64,000 bases of DNA from Magicicada septendecula (lineage: Eukaryota; Arthropoda; Insecta; Hemiptera; Cicadidae): the NCBI GenBank assembly GCA_034769895.1, contig CM068372.1:381257910-381321909 (forward strand), written 5' to 3'. Positions within the stretch are counted from its first letter, which is position 1. Every line of letters begins with the position of its first letter. The notes beneath the pieces are model-generated. The model was not told the DNA's origin, did not search any database, and was given only the letters and a program-made list of their open reading frames with translations. The position numbers and the translations under genes are program-made. This document shows positions 61,881 to 64,000 of the stretch, one piece after another.

Positions 61881-63163
61881 GTAATTCTGTAAGAACAAAA
61901 CGAACAAAAGCGCCCAGTAAGATCTAGTTACACTAAGCGTTGACCGTTGTGTGTGAAGCGAGAAACTAGTCACGGTCGTAGATGGTGGTGGTGCGGGGCG
62001 TACTCCTGGGTGGTCAACCGCGGAGCGGCGGTCATCCCTGCGAGGGAAAATGTATACCAAGGACCCACCGTCAAGGTCGGCTGTCGACCTTGACAACGTT
62101 GTATACGTTAGGTACCCCCGCTCCGCTCGGATGCAATGTATTGTTGGTCCGTCAAATTAAAGATACTTTATTGCTAAGCTATGGCACGCACAGCACCCTC
62201 CTGTTCAAATTAAACTGTACTCTTTGTGTTTATAAATAAATAAAATTAATAAATATTGAAAGGTATAATAAGGTAACACTAATATCTAATCATATTGCCA
62301 CAATTATAGTAACACAAACATTATATTGTTAATACACAAAGATAAATTAGTTTTGTATTAATGTGTTTGGAATTCAATAATTCAAGACGAAACGTATTTG
62401 TATTACATTAACATTGATACGCATATGACTTAGAATCTGCGTTTAAAACTATTTAATTTAAAAACTTCAACAAAAAAGATGGAACGATACGTATATTTAT
62501 TTATTTATTAATTCTTTCAAGGTATAAAAAACAAAATCAGGGTTTTGCATAATAAAAATAGATTTCGGTTTTTTAATATTCCTGAAACAGCTGCTCAGTT
62601 TCTCAGTCACCATGGAAACCAATTTAAAATTAAAAACAGTTCATTTACAGGTCCCAAGTACGCGTACCGACTTATAAAGAATGTGAACTGTTTTTCTAAT
62701 CGTATTTTAATAGATAACCATCGTGAAAGTTAGTCATTTTTCTTTCCATTTTAATAGGATTATATGTACTGACTGAATTTATCTCTGTTATTTTGATACA
62801 AATAAAATTGTTTGTTTGCATTAAACAAAGAGAATATTAAAAGCGTGTTTATTTGTTGTTTCTTACGCTCCTCATGGAGAGCGAGTTTTATCTACGGGTA
62901 AAAGCATTTATTTTTCTATCTTGAAACCAATGAATACTTTAACTAATGAAGAATTAACATTTGTGTGTGTGTGTGTGTGTGTGTGTTTGTGTGCGTGTGT
63001 GCGTGCGTGTGTGGTACTATTTCTTCGCTATTGCTAAATTACCTATTTCAATTTGTTGTTGAATCAAATATAATGGTGTATTTTCTATTTATTTATATCT
63101 GCTTATGATTTAATTTATTGATCTATTAGGCCTATGATTTATCTATATTGGCCGCTGATTTTG

Positions 63164-63196
<33 letters not shown>

Positions 63197-63752
63197 GTAG
63201 TAGATAGGGACAGCGGGAATCTCGTCAGTCTATTCCAATTTATAACGTCAAAATTGTATACCTTGCAATTTTACGAGAATTAATCAATATTAAACAGATA
63301 TCAGAACAAATATGTACAAATAAAGTTAAAGAAATACCGTTAGAAAATATCAGAGCGGTGTTTTTTCAAAAGAACGCACCCTGGCGTCTGGCGACGGTTA
63401 GACGGCAGAAAATAAGCAAAAGTCACGTACTACCATATTCATAAGGTAGTAAAATTGTATTATATTTAAGAAACAGCAAAAAATAGGTAAGGAGCTGTAA
63501 AAGTTAAGTGCTTATAACAATGAGTACCGTTATGTTGAAGCGAGAGAATTAGAGAGAGAAACGGTGTTATGCGTCAGTTTCCACTACACCGAGAGAAGTT
63601 CGGAACGCGCAGTTTGTTAGCGAATAAGAAAAAGCGTCAGTTTTTTAGCGGTTATATCCTCTTGTCACATTGGGTAGAATTGAATATCGCGGCACTTAAG
63701 TCCAATGAGAATGTTTAGTGTAAATATTAAGTGTGGGTAACAGTAGTTCGTG
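61881..63752. other. Unassigned stretch
   Basis: A GC-rich hairpin (62020-62126) and a (GT)n array (62962-62990, with GC variants to 63010) are the only structured parts. The rest is AT-rich with no recognised frame. 63350-63660 is somewhat richer in GCG-containing words. Confidence 0.45.
62020..62126. repeat. GC-rich imperfect hairpin
   Basis: The inner stem GTCAAGGTCG (62070-62079) pairs perfectly with CGACCTTGAC (62085-62094) across a 5-nt loop. GTATAC occurs on both sides (62052, 62101), and the outer GCGGAGCGG (62020-62028) pairs with CCGCTCCGC (62118-62126). Confidence 0.75.
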
Positions 63753-63815
63753 TATAAAAAAGCGTAGTTGAAAAAGTAAGTCAGTCATCGGAGTAGCATT
63801 ATACGTAAAGGACTC
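63753..63815 (+). promoter_or_regulatory. Candidate arthropod core promoter (TATA, initiator, DPE-like)
   Basis: TATAAA at 63753-63758 lies exactly 30 bp before the A of TCAGTC (63781-63786), a strong initiator. At +28 (63810) GGACTC is close to the downstream promoter element RGWYVT. The transcript would run out of the window. Downstream, AACCGTTATTTTAAGTTAGC and a related copy AACCGTTACTTAAGTCAGC (near 63886) form an imperfect repeat, so this may belong to a retroelement LTR or leader rather than a host gene. Confidence 0.5.
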
Positions 63816-64000
63816 AACCGTTATTTTAAGTTAGCGGAGATATTATAAAAATTTAACTTGTAATAGTTATCTTAAAGAATCGTAACCGTTACTTAAGTCA
63901 GCGGACAATTCACAACTATTGACTCGAAGTCGTTATTGAATCAAATAAGTAATCGTGAATTCGGAAGTGAAAGCGGCGGAGAAGTTACAAGTATTAAAAT

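Overview
This is a window of a large, repeat-rich eukaryotic genome, almost certainly an insect. The evidence is the arthropod-style TATA plus TCAGT initiator pairs, TTAGG-like tracts, and the mix of decayed non-LTR, Penelope-like, BEL/Pao, PIF/Harbinger, mariner, hAT and Helitron sequences. I favour a polyneopteran such as a cockroach or termite, but that is an inference from repeat style. No bacterial gene, operon, tRNA, rRNA or CRISPR array is visible, and no complete host gene can be proven. Nearly every long reading frame is a transposon fragment or a microsatellite artefact.

Layout. 0-8 kb: a dense cluster of 5'-truncated LINE fragments on both strands, with GA, CA, TTC and TTG microsatellites. 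8-18 kb: more LINE fragments, the first copy of a dispersed non-coding repeat (called DR1 here), a non-autonomous hAT element with a perfect 8-bp target duplication (13832-14519), a MITE carrying TTAGG-like sequence (16148-16440), and a 150-bp TG array. 18-26 kb: a second hAT-like element, a second copy of the MITE, an inverted mariner remnant, a well-preserved LINE C-terminus, a minisatellite of alternating 73- and 79-bp units, and one candidate host exon. 26-35 kb: DR1 copies 2 and 3, LINE fragments, and a candidate TATA promoter with a short hydrophobic ORF. 35-37.4 kb: a PIF/Harbinger transposon with convergent transposase and Myb-like genes, both broken. 37.4-41.5 kb: three hammerhead-containing elements among LINE fragments. 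43-47 kb: little recognised except a compact candidate gene at 44.4-44.8 kb. 47-49 kb: another hammerhead foldback and a Penelope-like element. 51.1-57.3 kb: a complete-ended BEL/Pao LTR retrotransposon that has lost its reverse transcriptase. 57-62 kb: Penelope-like fragments, a Helitron-like element, a 291-bp tandem duplication and a palindromic Penelope pair. 62-64 kb: mostly unassigned, ending at a candidate core promoter.

The most interesting system is a set of self-cleaving hammerhead ribozyme motifs. I read them by eye in four palindromic elements (37440-37915, 38915-39090, 41286-41502, 46986-47277) and at the 3' ends of Penelope-like fragments. Three of the four elements have perfect 11-14 bp target-site duplications. 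The better-preserved motifs pair CUGANGA, a closed stem II and GAAA with a short self-complementary stem III (ACGU, ACGCGU, AGCGCU or ACAUGU), which is the form expected to cleave as a dimer or concatemer. The likely relationship, which I infer, is that Penelope-type machinery mobilises short ribozyme-bearing passengers resembling retrozymes. Coordinates of decayed elements are approximate, and all family calls rest on motifs read from the sequence without database search.
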